The notes below the pieces were generated by a model. That model did no database searches. It saw only the letters and a program-made list of their open reading frames with translations, and was not told the origin of the DNA. A program made the translations under genes and the position numbers. This document shows, one piece after another, positions 52,059-60,790 of a DNA stretch of 64,000 nt. Every line of letters starts with the position of its first letter. The stretch's first letter is position 1. Where the stretch lies: assembly GCA_046349515.1 (NCBI GenBank), contig JAXMCE010000009.1, positions 96,023 to 160,022 on the forward strand, given 5' to 3'. The DNA is from JBGPGW01 sp046349515 (GTDB taxonomy: Bacteria; Pseudomonadota; Alphaproteobacteria; CADEGL01).

Positions 52059-52922
52059 TCAATTCCCGCGGCGGTTGGCTTGGACGAGGCGCGCCACGCC
52101 CTCGATGTTGAGCTCGCGCGACTGGGCGTAGTTGCCCCAGGACTGGTACTTCTCGAGCAGGATCTCCTTCTTCATGTCGTCGACCGACTTGCCCGCGCGC
52201 GCGGCCGCGAGCACGGCGTCGTAGAGCTCGGTCAAGTAGGCGCGGAAGGCCCGCGCGTCGTCCTTGGTCCCGAGCTCGCCATGCCCGGGCGCCAGGATCG
52301 TGAAGTCCATCTGCTCGACGCGTTTGATCGAATCGATCCAGTCCGGCATGTAGGCGTCGGGGAAGTCGCGGAACGCCACGGTCTTGACCGGAATGAAGTC
52401 GACCGCGAACAGCACGCCCTCCTTGGGGAAGCGCATGACGATCGAATCGTTGGAGTGGTTCTTCCCCACATAGGTGAGCTCGACGAGCGTACCGCCGAGC
52501 TCGATCGTCATCTGGTCGCGGAAGGTGATGTGCGGCACGGCGGTCGGGCGCTTTTCGCCGATGATGACCGCCTTCGCGTTCTCGTGCGCGACGACCGTCG
52601 CCGTGTCGGCAAACACTTCGCCGCCCGCGATGTGGTCCGCGTGGTCGTGGCTGTAGACGAGATACTTGACCGGCTTGTTGAAGCGCTTCTTGAGCTCGTC
52701 CTTGAGCCACTTGGCCGCGTCCGCGTTGATCGGGTCGGTCGCGATGATGCCGTCCGGAGTCACCGCGAAGACCGAGAAGTGGGCGTTGTTCTGGAAGCGG
52801 TAGACCTCGCCCGCGATCTTGGTGATGGCGCGCGTGGGCGGCGTCGGCGCCTGGCCCTGCGCGGAGCCGACGAGAACAAGCAAACTCGCCGCGGCGAACG
52901 CGGCGGCCAAACGATTGAACAT
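52059..52922 (-). CDS. exported metallo-beta-lactamase-fold hydrolase
   Basis: The 287-residue protein has a signal peptide (about 1-23, ending AQGQ) and the metal-binding SHDHADH at 91-97, with further ligands at KNHSNDS and APGHGE. It is probably periplasmic and zinc-dependent. Beta-lactamase activity is not implied; many exported members have other substrates. The 259-base region between it and the kdp small ORF belongs mainly to the kdp promoter; no gene was found there. Confidence 0.87.
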   Translation of the reverse strand: MFNRLAAAFAAASLLVLVGSAQGQAPTPPTRAITKIAGEVYRFQNNAHFSVFAVTPDGIIATDPINADAAKWLKDELKKRFNKPVKYLVYSHDHADHIAGGEVFADTATVVAHENAKAVIIGEKRPTAVPHITFRDQMTIELGGTLVELTYVGKNHSNDSIVMRFPKEGVLFAVDFIPVKTVAFRDFPDAYMPDWIDSIKRVEQMDFTILAPGHGELGTKDDARAFRAYLTELYDAVLAAARAGKSVDDMKKEILLEKYQSWGNYAQSRELNIEGVARLVQANRRGN

Positions 52923-53054
52923 GGTCTCCCCCTCGAGACGTGGCGGACGGCTGATCGAGCCATGGGGCCACAGGCGATGGCGCGAGCCAATCCGCGTCGC
53001 GTCACCAGAGCGTTTCGCCCGCCGCCATAATCGTGCCGGCTCAGGCGTGCCGGC

Positions 53055-53693
53055 TCATGATGTCTTTGCGTCCTTCATCGGCTTCAGCGCTTCGTCGATC
53101 TCATGAGCCTTCTTGGCCGCCGGGCGGCTGTTCAGCCGCTGCCAGTACCGTTCGAAGGAGGCACGCTTCTCGACCATGCCGAACTGCATGCCCCAGCCGA
53201 GATGGCAGCCAAGATAAAGATCGGCAGCGGTGAAGCCGCGACCGACGAGGTAGTCCTCTTTCGAGAGAGTCGAATCGAGAACGTCCATGACGTCCGCGTA
53301 GCTGCCATAGCCGGCCATCCGCTTCTTGTCCTCGGGCACATCGAAGCCGAGCGCCTTGTTCATGACCACGGCCTCGACCGGCCCCGCCGCGAAGAACAGC
53401 CAGCGATAGTAGGGGCCGCGCAATCGATCGCCGGAGGGCGGCGCCAACTTCGCGGCCGGGAAGGCGTCGGCCAGATAGGCGCAGATCGCGGCGCATTCCG
53501 TCACGACGATCTCGCCGTGCCTGATCGCGGGCACCTTGCCCATGGGATTGATCGCGCGGTAGGCCGGCGCCTTCATGGCCGGGCCGTATTCGATGACCTC
53601 CGTGCGATAGGGCGCCCCCACCTCCTCGAGCATCCAGCGCACGATGCGGCCGCGCGAGAGCGGATTCGTGTAGAAAACGAGTTCATCCGGCAT
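53055..53693 (-). CDS. glutathione S-transferase family protein (1)
   Basis: The 212-residue cytosolic protein has a thioredoxin-like N-terminal domain (about 1-78: FYTNPLSRGRIVRWMLEEVG, NPMGKVPAIRHGE, ECAAICAYLAD) and a helical C-terminal domain. The SRGR segment places a serine near the glutathione thiol. AGGAGA precedes the start. It probably conjugates or reduces small molecules with glutathione. It begins a run of small stress-type genes, all on the minus strand up to 57523. Confidence 0.87.
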   Translation of the reverse strand: MPDELVFYTNPLSRGRIVRWMLEEVGAPYRTEVIEYGPAMKAPAYRAINPMGKVPAIRHGEIVVTECAAICAYLADAFPAAKLAPPSGDRLRGPYYRWLFFAAGPVEAVVMNKALGFDVPEDKKRMAGYGSYADVMDVLDSTLSKEDYLVGRGFTAADLYLGCHLGWGMQFGMVEKRASFERYWQRLNSRPAAKKAHEIDEALKPMKDAKTS

Positions 53694-53753
53694 GGCGGAT
53701 CTCCTCTCGAGTGAGTGTTTACCGGGGCGCCGCCAAATGACAGACGCCCGTCG

Positions 53754-53822
53754 TCACACGCGGCAGCCTTTCACGCACGCCTCGCCATCCTTGGTCGCTT
53801 TGACGAGAACCACGACCGTCAT
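53754..53822 (-). pseudogene. truncated YciI-like (DGPF domain) fragment
   Basis: The frame MTVVVLVKATKDGEACVKGC plus two residues then stops. The beginning resembles the start of YciI/DGPF proteins (typically VLVKATKDSEAGV), but the family is about 100-140 residues long. It starts inside the stop codon of the GST gene upstream (ATGA), as an operon gene would. The rest appears deleted. Such genes often accompany VOC, SRPBCC and DUF899 genes like those nearby. Confidence 0.5.
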
Positions 53823-54481
53823 GACGCCACTCTCTCCTTCGGGAAAAGTGCGCGATAGGGCTCTGCTTCCTTCATTGCACGCGCAAAAGACGGGCGTGCC
53901 ATCAAGCGGTTGAGATAGGCCAAGCCGTTCTTGTGGCCATCGCCTAGTGGCACGACCAGATTTGCATAGAACAGGGCGGGCGCCGCCGCGCAATCGGCCA
54001 TGCTGAACGCGTTTCCCATGGCCCACCTCTTGGTCGCCATGCCCTGCTCGATCATGCCGTAAGCCGTCTTGAGGGTGGCCCTCGCCTCCTCGACACCGTA
54101 GGGATCGGCCTGACCCGCGGGACGCAGTCGATCCGTGACAATCTTCTGCATGGGCACGTTTACGTAGAGGTCAAAGAAGCGATCGCGCAACCGGGTCTGC
54201 CGCGCGAGGTCCGGATCTACGGAGATGAGTTGGGTCGGGCCCGCGAAGTACTGCGCAAGATACTCGATGATGATGCTCGCCTCCGGGACAGTGCGGTCAC
54301 GTGCGGTGTCGACAAGAACCGGAATCTTGCCGATGGGCCATATGGCTTTGAAGTCCTTGGCGGACTGCTCGCTGGAAAAGTCGACGATGAGTGGCTCGAA
54401 GGGCGTGTCGTTCTCATACAACGCGATGAGCGCCTTCTGCGAGAAGGACGAGAGGGGGTGGAAGTAGAGCTTCAGGGTCAT
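53819..54481 (-). CDS. glutathione S-transferase family protein (2)
   Basis: The 220-residue protein has a thioredoxin-like N-terminal domain (LYFHPLSSFSQKALIALYEN, WPIGKIPVLVD, EASIIIEYLA) and a C-terminal helical domain. The pair of serines SSFSQ is near the glutathione site. It is distinct from the first GST and not a recent duplicate. A truncated YciI-like frame overlaps its stop codon. Confidence 0.87.
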   Translation of the reverse strand: MTLKLYFHPLSSFSQKALIALYENDTPFEPLIVDFSSEQSAKDFKAIWPIGKIPVLVDTARDRTVPEASIIIEYLAQYFAGPTQLISVDPDLARQTRLRDRFFDLYVNVPMQKIVTDRLRPAGQADPYGVEEARATLKTAYGMIEQGMATKRWAMGNAFSMADCAAAPALFYANLVVPLGDGHKNGLAYLNRLMARPSFARAMKEAEPYRALFPKERVAS

Positions 54482-54521
54482 GAGACTGTATTCCCACTTG
54501 CGATGGCGCCGGCAGATCGCC

Positions 54522-55061
54522 TCACTTCTCCGCGAGCGCCTTGAGATTGGCGAGGCCGGCCTCGAAGTCCTTGCCGACCATCTCGTCGCAATCGATGAAG
54601 AGGCTCACCACCTTCGCCAGGAAGGGAGAGCGGCCGCTCATGGCCCAGGTCACGGTCGTCGAATCGCCTTGGGGCTCGAGGGTGTATTCGACGAGGTTGT
54701 GCGCATCGAATGGCTTCACCATGTCGAGCGTCATGGTGACCTTCTCGTTAGGCGTCGATTGGGTGATCTCGAGACGCCCCGCGCCGACCGCTCTGTTGCC
54801 CTCGAATTCATAGACCGCGCCAAGGCCGCTTTCGGGCCCGCTATAGCTTCGCTTCATCGCGGGGTCCCGCGTCTCGTAGGGCGACCAGGATGGCGCCGTG
54901 CGAAAGTCATTGAGGATCGCGAAAATCTTCTCCGGCGGTGCCGCGATGCTCGTCGAGCGGGCGACGCGGAACGTATCGGGGCGCATGGAGGCAAGGATCA
55001 AGACGCCCGCGACGAGAATGGCGAGGACGACGAGCGCACGGAGGATGATCTTTCGAATCAT
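54522..55061 (-). CDS. SRPBCC-family protein with N-terminal membrane helix
   Basis: The 179-residue protein has a membrane helix (IILRALVVLAILVAGVLIL, about 6-24) and a START-like lipid or ligand-binding domain: STSIAAPPEKIFAILNDFR and TTVTWAMSGRSPF. No enzymatic residues are evident. AGAGG lies 7 bases before the start. It is probably membrane-tethered, facing outward, and binds a hydrophobic ligand. Confidence 0.85.
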   Translation of the reverse strand: MIRKIILRALVVLAILVAGVLILASMRPDTFRVARSTSIAAPPEKIFAILNDFRTAPSWSPYETRDPAMKRSYSGPESGLGAVYEFEGNRAVGAGRLEITQSTPNEKVTMTLDMVKPFDAHNLVEYTLEPQGDSTTVTWAMSGRSPFLAKVVSLFIDCDEMVGKDFEAGLANLKALAEK

Positions 55062-55118
55062 GGCAAGGCCTCTTCGATGGCAATGGCGGTTAGGGGCGCG
55101 GACCGGCGCCCGCCGGGA

Positions 55119-55763
55119 TCAACGCTTGGTCAGCACGACATGGGTGACGCCGGGCGCCGGCGCATGCTCGGCGACCTGATAGCCGAGCCTCGGCAGATCG
55201 ATGCCGGCCAGGAGATTCTCGCCCGAGCCGAGAAGGACCGGCGCGACGGCGAGGTGCATCGTGTCGATGAGGCCAGCCGCGAGATACTGCCGGATGGTCG
55301 CGACACCACCGCCGAGGCGCACGTCCCGGCCCTTGGCCGCATCGCGCGCGCGCGTCAACGCGGCCTCGATTCCGTCGGTCACGAAATGGAAGGTCGTGCC
55401 GCCCCTCATGGCGATCGGATCGCGCCGATGGTGGGTCAGCACGAAGACGGGCGTGTGATAGGGCGGATCGTCGCCCCACCAGCCTTTCCACGATTCATCC
55501 GGCCACGGCCCGCGGACAGGACCGAACATGTTGCGCCCGAGAATCCAGGCGCCGAGATTCTCGAAGCCGCGCGCGACGAACTCGTCGCTGACGCCGGTCT
55601 CGCCGCCCTCCTTGCCGAACATGCGCTGGAAGGTCCGGGTCGTGTGGGACCAGCCGTGGAGAGCGAGGCCGCCCTTCCCCAGCGGATCGTCGAGGCTCTG
55701 AGAGGGACCGGCGCCGAATCCGTCGAGGGAGATGGCGAAGGCGTTCACGCGGAGCCTGGTCAT
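55119..55763 (-). CDS. dihydrofolate reductase-like (RibD C-terminal fold) protein
   Basis: The 214-residue cytosolic protein matches the DHFR/RibD reductase fold: RVNAFAISLDGFGAG at the start, GAWILGRNMFGP near 92, and GGGVATIRQYLAAGLID near 152, the NADPH-binding and loop segments. It likely reduces a small substrate with NADPH. The role is unknown; such genes often occur with VOC and SRPBCC genes. Confidence 0.85.
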   Translation of the reverse strand: MTRLRVNAFAISLDGFGAGPSQSLDDPLGKGGLALHGWSHTTRTFQRMFGKEGGETGVSDEFVARGFENLGAWILGRNMFGPVRGPWPDESWKGWWGDDPPYHTPVFVLTHHRRDPIAMRGGTTFHFVTDGIEAALTRARDAAKGRDVRLGGGVATIRQYLAAGLIDTMHLAVAPVLLGSGENLLAGIDLPRLGYQVAEHAPAPGVTHVVLTKR

Positions 55764-55815
55764 GGCAGGGTCGCGAGCTCTGCGGGCGGCTTCATGTCGA
55801 AATCGCGCGCCACGC

Positions 55816-56235
55816 TCATGCCTTCGGCATCACGATGACCATCCACAAGACGCCGAATTTGTCGGCCACCATGCCGAAGCGCGGCGAGAAGAACGTCTTG
55901 CCGAGCGGCATCTGGATGGTCCCGCCCTTGGCGAGCGCATTGAACAGCCGGTCCGCCTCGGCCTCGCTCGCGGCCTGGAGCGATAGCGCGAAGCCCTGGA
56001 AATTCGTCGTGCCCCCGCACATGCCGTCGGAGGCCATGAACTCGGCACCCCCGACGCGCACGCTCGCATGCATGACCTTGTTGTCGGAGCCCGGCACGAC
56101 CCTGTCCGGCGGCGGCTTCTCGGGGCTGTCCTTGAAGCGCATCATCATGACGACCTCCGCACCGAGCGCCGCCTTGTAGAACTCGATGGCCTCCTCGCAG
56201 CGGCCATTGAAGAACAGGTAGGGTTGGATGTTCAT
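55816..56235 (-). CDS. VOC/PhnB-like protein (1)
   Basis: The 139-residue protein has the glyoxalase/bleomycin resistance fold of PhnB type: QPYLFFNGRCEEAIEFYKAA and the closing GVLWMV. GGAGAGGACCG precedes the start. These dimeric proteins bind metal or small molecules; no specific role can be inferred. Confidence 0.87.
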   Translation of the reverse strand: MNIQPYLFFNGRCEEAIEFYKAALGAEVVMMMRFKDSPEKPPPDRVVPGSDNKVMHASVRVGGAEFMASDGMCGGTTNFQGFALSLQAASEAEADRLFNALAKGGTIQMPLGKTFFSPRFGMVADKFGVLWMVIVMPKA

Positions 56236-56277
56236 CGGTCCTCTCCCTCATGGTGGTCATTCTTCGATTGGCCGCGA

Positions 56278-56766
56278 TCACGCGCCGGCATGGGCTCGCG
56301 TCAGGGCCGCGATGTCGAGCTTCACCATCTTCAACATGGCCTCCATGACGCGCTTTCCCTTGGCCGGATCGGGGTCGGACAGGAGTTCCGGCAGTTGCCG
56401 CGGCACGATCTGCCACGACAGGCCGAATTTGTCCTTGAGCCAACCGCATTGGACCGGCTTGCCGCCGTCGGCCGTCAACGCCGCCCACAGGCGATCGACT
56501 TCTTCTTGATCCTCGCACCGGACGGACAGGGAGATGGCGTCGTTGAACTTGTCGTGCGGCGGCCCGTTCAACGCGAGGTAGCCCTGGCCCGCGAGTTCGA
56601 AGGCGACCATCAGCACGGCTCCCTCTTTGCTGCCCGGCGTGTCGGCCTTGGCCTCGTGAACCTCGCGAATCGTCGAGCCCGGGAAAACGGAGGTGTAGAA
56701 CCGGGCCGCCTCGAGCGCATTCCCCTCGAACCAAAGGCAGGGCGTAATCTTCTCCATCGTCGCCAT
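56278..56766 (-). CDS. VOC/PhnB-like protein (2)
   Basis: The 162-residue protein has the segments PCLWFEGNALEAARFYTSVF and KDKFGLSWQIVPRQL typical of 3-demethylubiquinone-methyltransferase-like VOC proteins. GGAG lies 7 bases before the chosen ATG, and an internal ATG three codons later is possible. It is 42 bases upstream of the other VOC gene on the same strand. Confidence 0.87.
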   Translation of the reverse strand: MATMEKITPCLWFEGNALEAARFYTSVFPGSTIREVHEAKADTPGSKEGAVLMVAFELAGQGYLALNGPPHDKFNDAISLSVRCEDQEEVDRLWAALTADGGKPVQCGWLKDKFGLSWQIVPRQLPELLSDPDPAKGKRVMEAMLKMVKLDIAALTRAHAGA

Positions 56767-56809
56767 CAGACGACTCCGTGCCGGGTCATCGCGCGCGCCA
56801 TCCGGCCCC

Positions 56810-57523
56810 TTACCTGGCGCCCGTATATTCGTCGTGCAGCTTGACCCAGCTCATGGCGCCGCCGGTCTCGTTCCGCCCCCTGGGCGCGAGATCGAGCCAG
56901 CTGAAGGCGCCGATCATCATCTCGTCGCCGCGCGCGAAGGTCGAATAGGTGTGGAACACCTGACCCTTCGCATCCTTCGCGAAGATGCTGGTGCCGTGAA
57001 GGTCTTCGCTCGACTTGACCTTCGTGCCGTAGTTGTAGATCGCGCGGCCTTTCTGGATGTCCTCCTTCGTGAAGGAGACGCCGAAATCGTAGTTGAAGTC
57101 GCTGCCATGGGACGACACCCAGCGGAAGCGCCAGCCCATGCGGCGCTTGACCTCCTCGATGCGGGCGAGCGGCGCCCGCGCGATGGCGGCGAAGGAAAGA
57201 TCGGCCTCTTCGAAATGCTGGCGCGCCGCGTCGACATGGTCCGCGATGAACGAGCAGCCGGGGCAGATATGATCCGAGCCCGGCGTCAGCATGAAGTGAT
57301 AGACGGCGAGCTGGCTGCGCGGTCCGAACAGGTCAGCGAGCGCCACCCGTCCTTCGGGCGCGTCGAACGCGTAAGTCTTCTCGACCTTGACCCAGGGCAA
57401 GGCCCGCCGCGCGGCGCTCACCGCGTCGCGGAGATGCGTGAGCTCCTTTTCCTTCGCAAAAAGTGTCTTGCGCGCAGCAAGCCATTCCTCTCGGCTGACG
57501 ATTTTGGGATCGCTCACGGGCAT
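56810..57523 (-). CDS. DUF899 thioredoxin-like protein
   Basis: The 237-residue protein matches DUF899: REEWLAARKTLFAKEKELTH at the start, a CPGC motif in DHICPGCSF near 95, and FHTYSTFARGDEMM near the end. The fold is thioredoxin-like, and the CPGC pair could be redox-active. The start at 57523 was chosen because the family similarity begins there; the ribosome site is weak and the open frame continues to 57676. Confidence 0.85.
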   Translation of the reverse strand: MPVSDPKIVSREEWLAARKTLFAKEKELTHLRDAVSAARRALPWVKVEKTYAFDAPEGRVALADLFGPRSQLAVYHFMLTPGSDHICPGCSFIADHVDAARQHFEEADLSFAAIARAPLARIEEVKRRMGWRFRWVSSHGSDFNYDFGVSFTKEDIQKGRAIYNYGTKVKSSEDLHGTSIFAKDAKGQVFHTYSTFARGDEMMIGAFSWLDLAPRGRNETGGAMSWVKLHDEYTGAR

Positions 57524-57612
57524 CACCGTCGATTTGTCGCGGGTGGCACCGGTATCCTTCGATTGAGAATCGATTGCAAGCAAGAATGACGCCCGCGCTG
57601 CACGCGGCGCAC

Positions 57613-57646
57613 GAAATTTTTTGATCGAAATTTTGAAATTTTTTGA
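57613..57646. repeat. A/T tracts upstream of the DUF899 gene
   Basis: GAAATTTTTTGA occurs at 57613-57624 and again at 57635-57646, with a third AAATTTT between. It lies about 90 bases upstream of the DUF899 gene in a gap of 265 bases. It could be an UP-like promoter element or a bent-DNA site; the rest of the gap holds no clear gene. Confidence 0.5.
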
Positions 57647-57788
57647 CGGTTGGATGGCGATCACGCGCGACGGCACCGATGCGCTTCGCGCCTCCGTCGC
57701 ACCGCCATGCGCAAGAAAAATTCTTGGTGGTTAGGTCGGCGCCTTTCGGGCGCTGCGCGGCCTCGCCCGGTCGCGCGGCCGCGACGGC

Positions 57789-58601
57789 TCAGCCGCCGGG
57801 CTTGAAGGTCCCGCCGCGCGGCATGGATGGCGGCGCGCCGCCGCCGGGCGGACGCACGATATTCGGGACCGGACCGGTGCGGAGCGTCTGGTTGGTCAGC
57901 GCGTCGTTGACCGCATCCTTGCCCGCCGAATCGAAGGCGAAAGGCCCGAGCGCGCCGTCAGGGTCGAACCAACCGATGAAGGTCTTCGTCGAGCCCTTCG
58001 CCGAATCGGGGATCGGCTGGATCTCCACGTTGCCGCCGCCCGGATCCGCCGTGCCCTGGTTCCCGGCCGCGACGATGAACGCGCGATTGCCGATGAGGGG
58101 GATGATTTCGACGGCGCCGGAATTGACCGCCACGCGCATGGCGCCATTGGCGGCGACGGCGAGGACGAAATCCGTACCGCGCACGCCGATCAGCGCGCTC
58201 GGCGTGCGGATGCGGTAGCTCTCCGACTTCATCGTGCCGGTCACGAAACGGAACACGCCCTGTGTCGCGTTGATCGTGAGCTCGCCCGCTTTCTTGTCGG
58301 GATCGAAAACAAAGCGGTCGAGGACGACCGTGCTGCCGGAACCGACGCGGAAATCCGTCGAATCGACGAAGCGGAGCTGGGCCCAGGCCTCTTTGCCCGT
58401 GTCGATGCGCTCGCTCGCGAACACGCCCGCCTTGGCGGCGAGCGCACGGCGCTCGAGCCCCGGCGGCGTGCCGAAAGCATCGGCGCGCACCTCGTTGACC
58501 GAGCCGATCGCAGCCGGCTGCGTGCCGGCCGGACCGGCCGTCAGTGCCAGAGCCGACGCGGCGGCAAGGGCCACCGAAAAACGTCGCATCATCCGCAACA
58601 T
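57789..58601 (-). CDS. exported FecR-domain protein
   Basis: The 270-residue protein has a signal peptide (about 1-27, ending TQPA) and a FecR domain: TGKEAWAQLRFVDSTDFRVG near 66 and SALIGVRGTDFVLAV near 138. Classical FecR is an inner membrane anti-sigma factor, but this one starts with a cleavable signal and has no sigma factor or receptor nearby, so it is probably a periplasmic FecR-like protein. GGAGG precedes the start. The end is Gly/Pro-rich. Confidence 0.83.
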   Translation of the reverse strand: MLRMMRRFSVALAAASALALTAGPAGTQPAAIGSVNEVRADAFGTPPGLERRALAAKAGVFASERIDTGKEAWAQLRFVDSTDFRVGSGSTVVLDRFVFDPDKKAGELTINATQGVFRFVTGTMKSESYRIRTPSALIGVRGTDFVLAVAANGAMRVAVNSGAVEIIPLIGNRAFIVAAGNQGTADPGGGNVEIQPIPDSAKGSTKTFIGWFDPDGALGPFAFDSAGKDAVNDALTNQTLRTGPVPNIVRPPGGGAPPSMPRGGTFKPGG

Positions 58602-58820
58602 CGCAACCTCCTACCCACCTTCGCCCGCAGCATGGTCATCGCCGCGCGCGAACATCGCCATAATACTGAATAATGACAAGACGGAGGCGCCCGGTCAGTG
58701 ATCACGCGCACAAGAACACCGTGACGGCCATCACAGGGCCGCGCGCCGCTGCCCCGGCCCCGCTCCTCCGTATGGTCATTCACGGCGGCGTTAACCAGTG
58801 GACGACCCCGTCGCGCCCGA

Positions 58821-60011
58821 TCAATGCGTCTCGAAGGCCGGTCGCAGCCGTTTCAAAGCCGGCAGTCCGGCCGCGGCGATGGCGATAATGGCGGCGCCGG
58901 CGCCGAGAAGGAGGAACATCAGCCCGAAACCGCCCGTGCGCTCGTAGAGGATGGCGATCGCCGGCACTGCGATTCCGCTGACCCCGAGAGCCACGAGATA
59001 GCTCATGGCGAGCACGCGCGACTGCCAGGGCCCGGTGACATAGCGGCCGATCACCCAGTCGCTCACCGGAATTTCCGCGAAGACGAGCAAGAGCGCGCCA
59101 ATCGAGACCGGCAGCAGTGCGGGGCCCACGGTCTCGCCCGTGAGAGCAAGCATCGGTGCCTGGAGCGAAAGGATCGCCATGGCGACTGGCCGCGCACCGT
59201 AGCGGTCGAGGAGCGTACCGACCGGAAGTTGCGCGAAGGCCGCAACCGCAAAGGCAAGCGCGACCAACAATCCGACATGGGCGATACCGCCGCTCCAGCG
59301 CCCGAGCTGTTGTTCGAAGAGTTTCGGCAACGCGATGGTCGAGCCGTTGAAGATGAGACCGCCGAAGATGGCCGCGACGGTGAGGAAGACGAGGAGGCGG
59401 AGAAGGGTGCCGCGCTGTCCCTTGGCGGTATTTTCCGCCTCGATGGTCCCCGGCCTCACGACATCGACCGATCGCCCGAGGAAGACGCTCGCGGCAATGC
59501 CGATCACGATGGCCACGCCGCCCGGAACGATGAAAGCCGCGCGCCAGCCCCAGACTTCGGTCAGGAGCCCCGTCGCGACGGCCGAGCCCGCAAATCCCAT
59601 GTTGCCCCAGACGCCGTTGATGGCAATGGCACGCCCACTGCCTTGCGCCAGCTGCACGACGGCCGCGATCGCGACCGGGTGATAGATCGCAGCGAAGAGG
59701 CCGATCAGCGCCAAGCCCGCGACGAGTGCGGACGGATCGGTCGCGAAACCGGCCAGAATCGAACCACAGCCGATCCCGATGAAGAACGCGACGATGAGGA
59801 CAGAGCGCCGGCCGCGGTCGCCCAACCAGCCGGCGGGCAGCGTGCCGAGCGCGAGCGCCACGAAGGCGGCGGTGCCGAGCGACAGAGTCTCGCCGTAAGG
59901 CGCCTGCCAGTCGCGATGGATGGCAAGCACCGCCGTCGGGAAGATCAGCAGGAAGTAGTGCGTGAGGAAGTGAGCGACGTTGAGAAAGAGAAACGGCAGC
60001 TTCTGCGGCAT
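58821..60011 (-). CDS. MFS transporter
   Basis: The 396-residue inner membrane protein has about twelve hydrophobic segments, with motif A as GWLGDRGRRSVL near 60-72. The start (PFLFLNVAHFLTHYFLLIFP) resembles the Fsr/fosmidomycin-resistance branch. GAGG lies 5 bases before the ATG at 60011; an earlier in-frame ATG at 60056 has no site. The substrate is unknown. It is downstream of the ABC export genes on the same strand, but with an 89-base gap. Confidence 0.87.
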   Translation of the reverse strand: MPQKLPFLFLNVAHFLTHYFLLIFPTAVLAIHRDWQAPYGETLSLGTAAFVALALGTLPAGWLGDRGRRSVLIVAFFIGIGCGSILAGFATDPSALVAGLALIGLFAAIYHPVAIAAVVQLAQGSGRAIAINGVWGNMGFAGSAVATGLLTEVWGWRAAFIVPGGVAIVIGIAASVFLGRSVDVVRPGTIEAENTAKGQRGTLLRLLVFLTVAAIFGGLIFNGSTIALPKLFEQQLGRWSGGIAHVGLLVALAFAVAAFAQLPVGTLLDRYGARPVAMAILSLQAPMLALTGETVGPALLPVSIGALLLVFAEIPVSDWVIGRYVTGPWQSRVLAMSYLVALGVSGIAVPAIAILYERTGGFGLMFLLLGAGAAIIAIAAAGLPALKRLRPAFETH

Positions 60012-60100
60012 GGCATCCTCGTCTCGGAGGATGGCAGCGCGGCCGGAGACACGCAACCCTTGCGGCGTGCGGGGCGGCCCGCTCCGTATAACGGCGCGAC

Positions 60101-60790
60101 TCAGCCGTGATCCGCAATGCGCCCATCGACGATGTGGATGCGTCGGGGCGCCCGCGCCGCCAAATCCGGCTCGTGCGTGACGGCGATCACGGTCTTGCCC
60201 GCCTCGGCCGTCAGGCGCTCGAAAATCTCGAAGACGTTTTCCGCGTTCTTGGTGTCGAGGTTCCCCGTCGGCTCGTCCGCCAGGATCACGAGCGGGTCGT
60301 TGGCGAGCGCCCGCGCAATCGCAACCCGTTGGCGCTGCCCGCCCGAAAGCTGGCCAGGGCGCTTCGCCATCTCGGCCTCGAGGTCGAGCTGCTGGAGGAT
60401 CGACCGCGCGCGCGCCTCCGCCGCCGCATCATCCAGGCGCCCGAATTTGCGGATCGGCAGAGCCACGTTCTCGACCGCGGTGAATTCGGGCAGGAGGAAA
60501 TGGAACTGGAAGACGAAGCCGAGCTTCTCGAGCCGGAGGCGCGACAGCGCGTCGCTATCGAGCGTCGATGTGTCCTCCCCATCGAGCAGGATCTGTCCCG
60601 TCGTCGGCAGATCAAGAAGGCCCAGGAGATAGAGGAGAGAAGATTTGCCGGAACCCGAGGGGCCGGTGATGGTCACGAATTCACCGCGCGCGATCGCGAG
60701 GTCGATGTCGCGGACGAGCGTGACCGCAAGGGCTCCCTCCTCGAGCACGCGCGAGACGCCCTTCGCCTCGATGACTGGGCTCTCCGTCAT
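60101..60790 (-). CDS. ABC exporter ATP-binding protein (MacB/LolD-like)
   Basis: The 229-residue ATPase has Walker A GPSGSGKS near 40, signature LSGGQRQR near 145 and Walker B ILADEPTGNLD near 165. It energises the FtsX-type permease encoded upstream. The start overlaps the permease stop by four bases (ATGA). LolD-like and MacB-like systems share these features. Confidence 0.93.
   Translation of the reverse strand: MTESPVIEAKGVSRVLEEGALAVTLVRDIDLAIARGEFVTITGPSGSGKSSLLYLLGLLDLPTTGQILLDGEDTSTLDSDALSRLRLEKLGFVFQFHFLLPEFTAVENVALPIRKFGRLDDAAAEARARSILQQLDLEAEMAKRPGQLSGGQRQRVAIARALANDPLVILADEPTGNLDTKNAENVFEIFERLTAEAGKTVIAVTHEPDLAARAPRRIHIVDGRIADHG

Noticed and set aside
57707..57805. Plus-strand frame starting MRKKNSWW, at first taken for a leader peptide with two tryptophan codons
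   Set aside because: It runs on into the antisense of the FecR gene, there is no gene downstream on the plus strand to control, and no attenuator hairpins follow.
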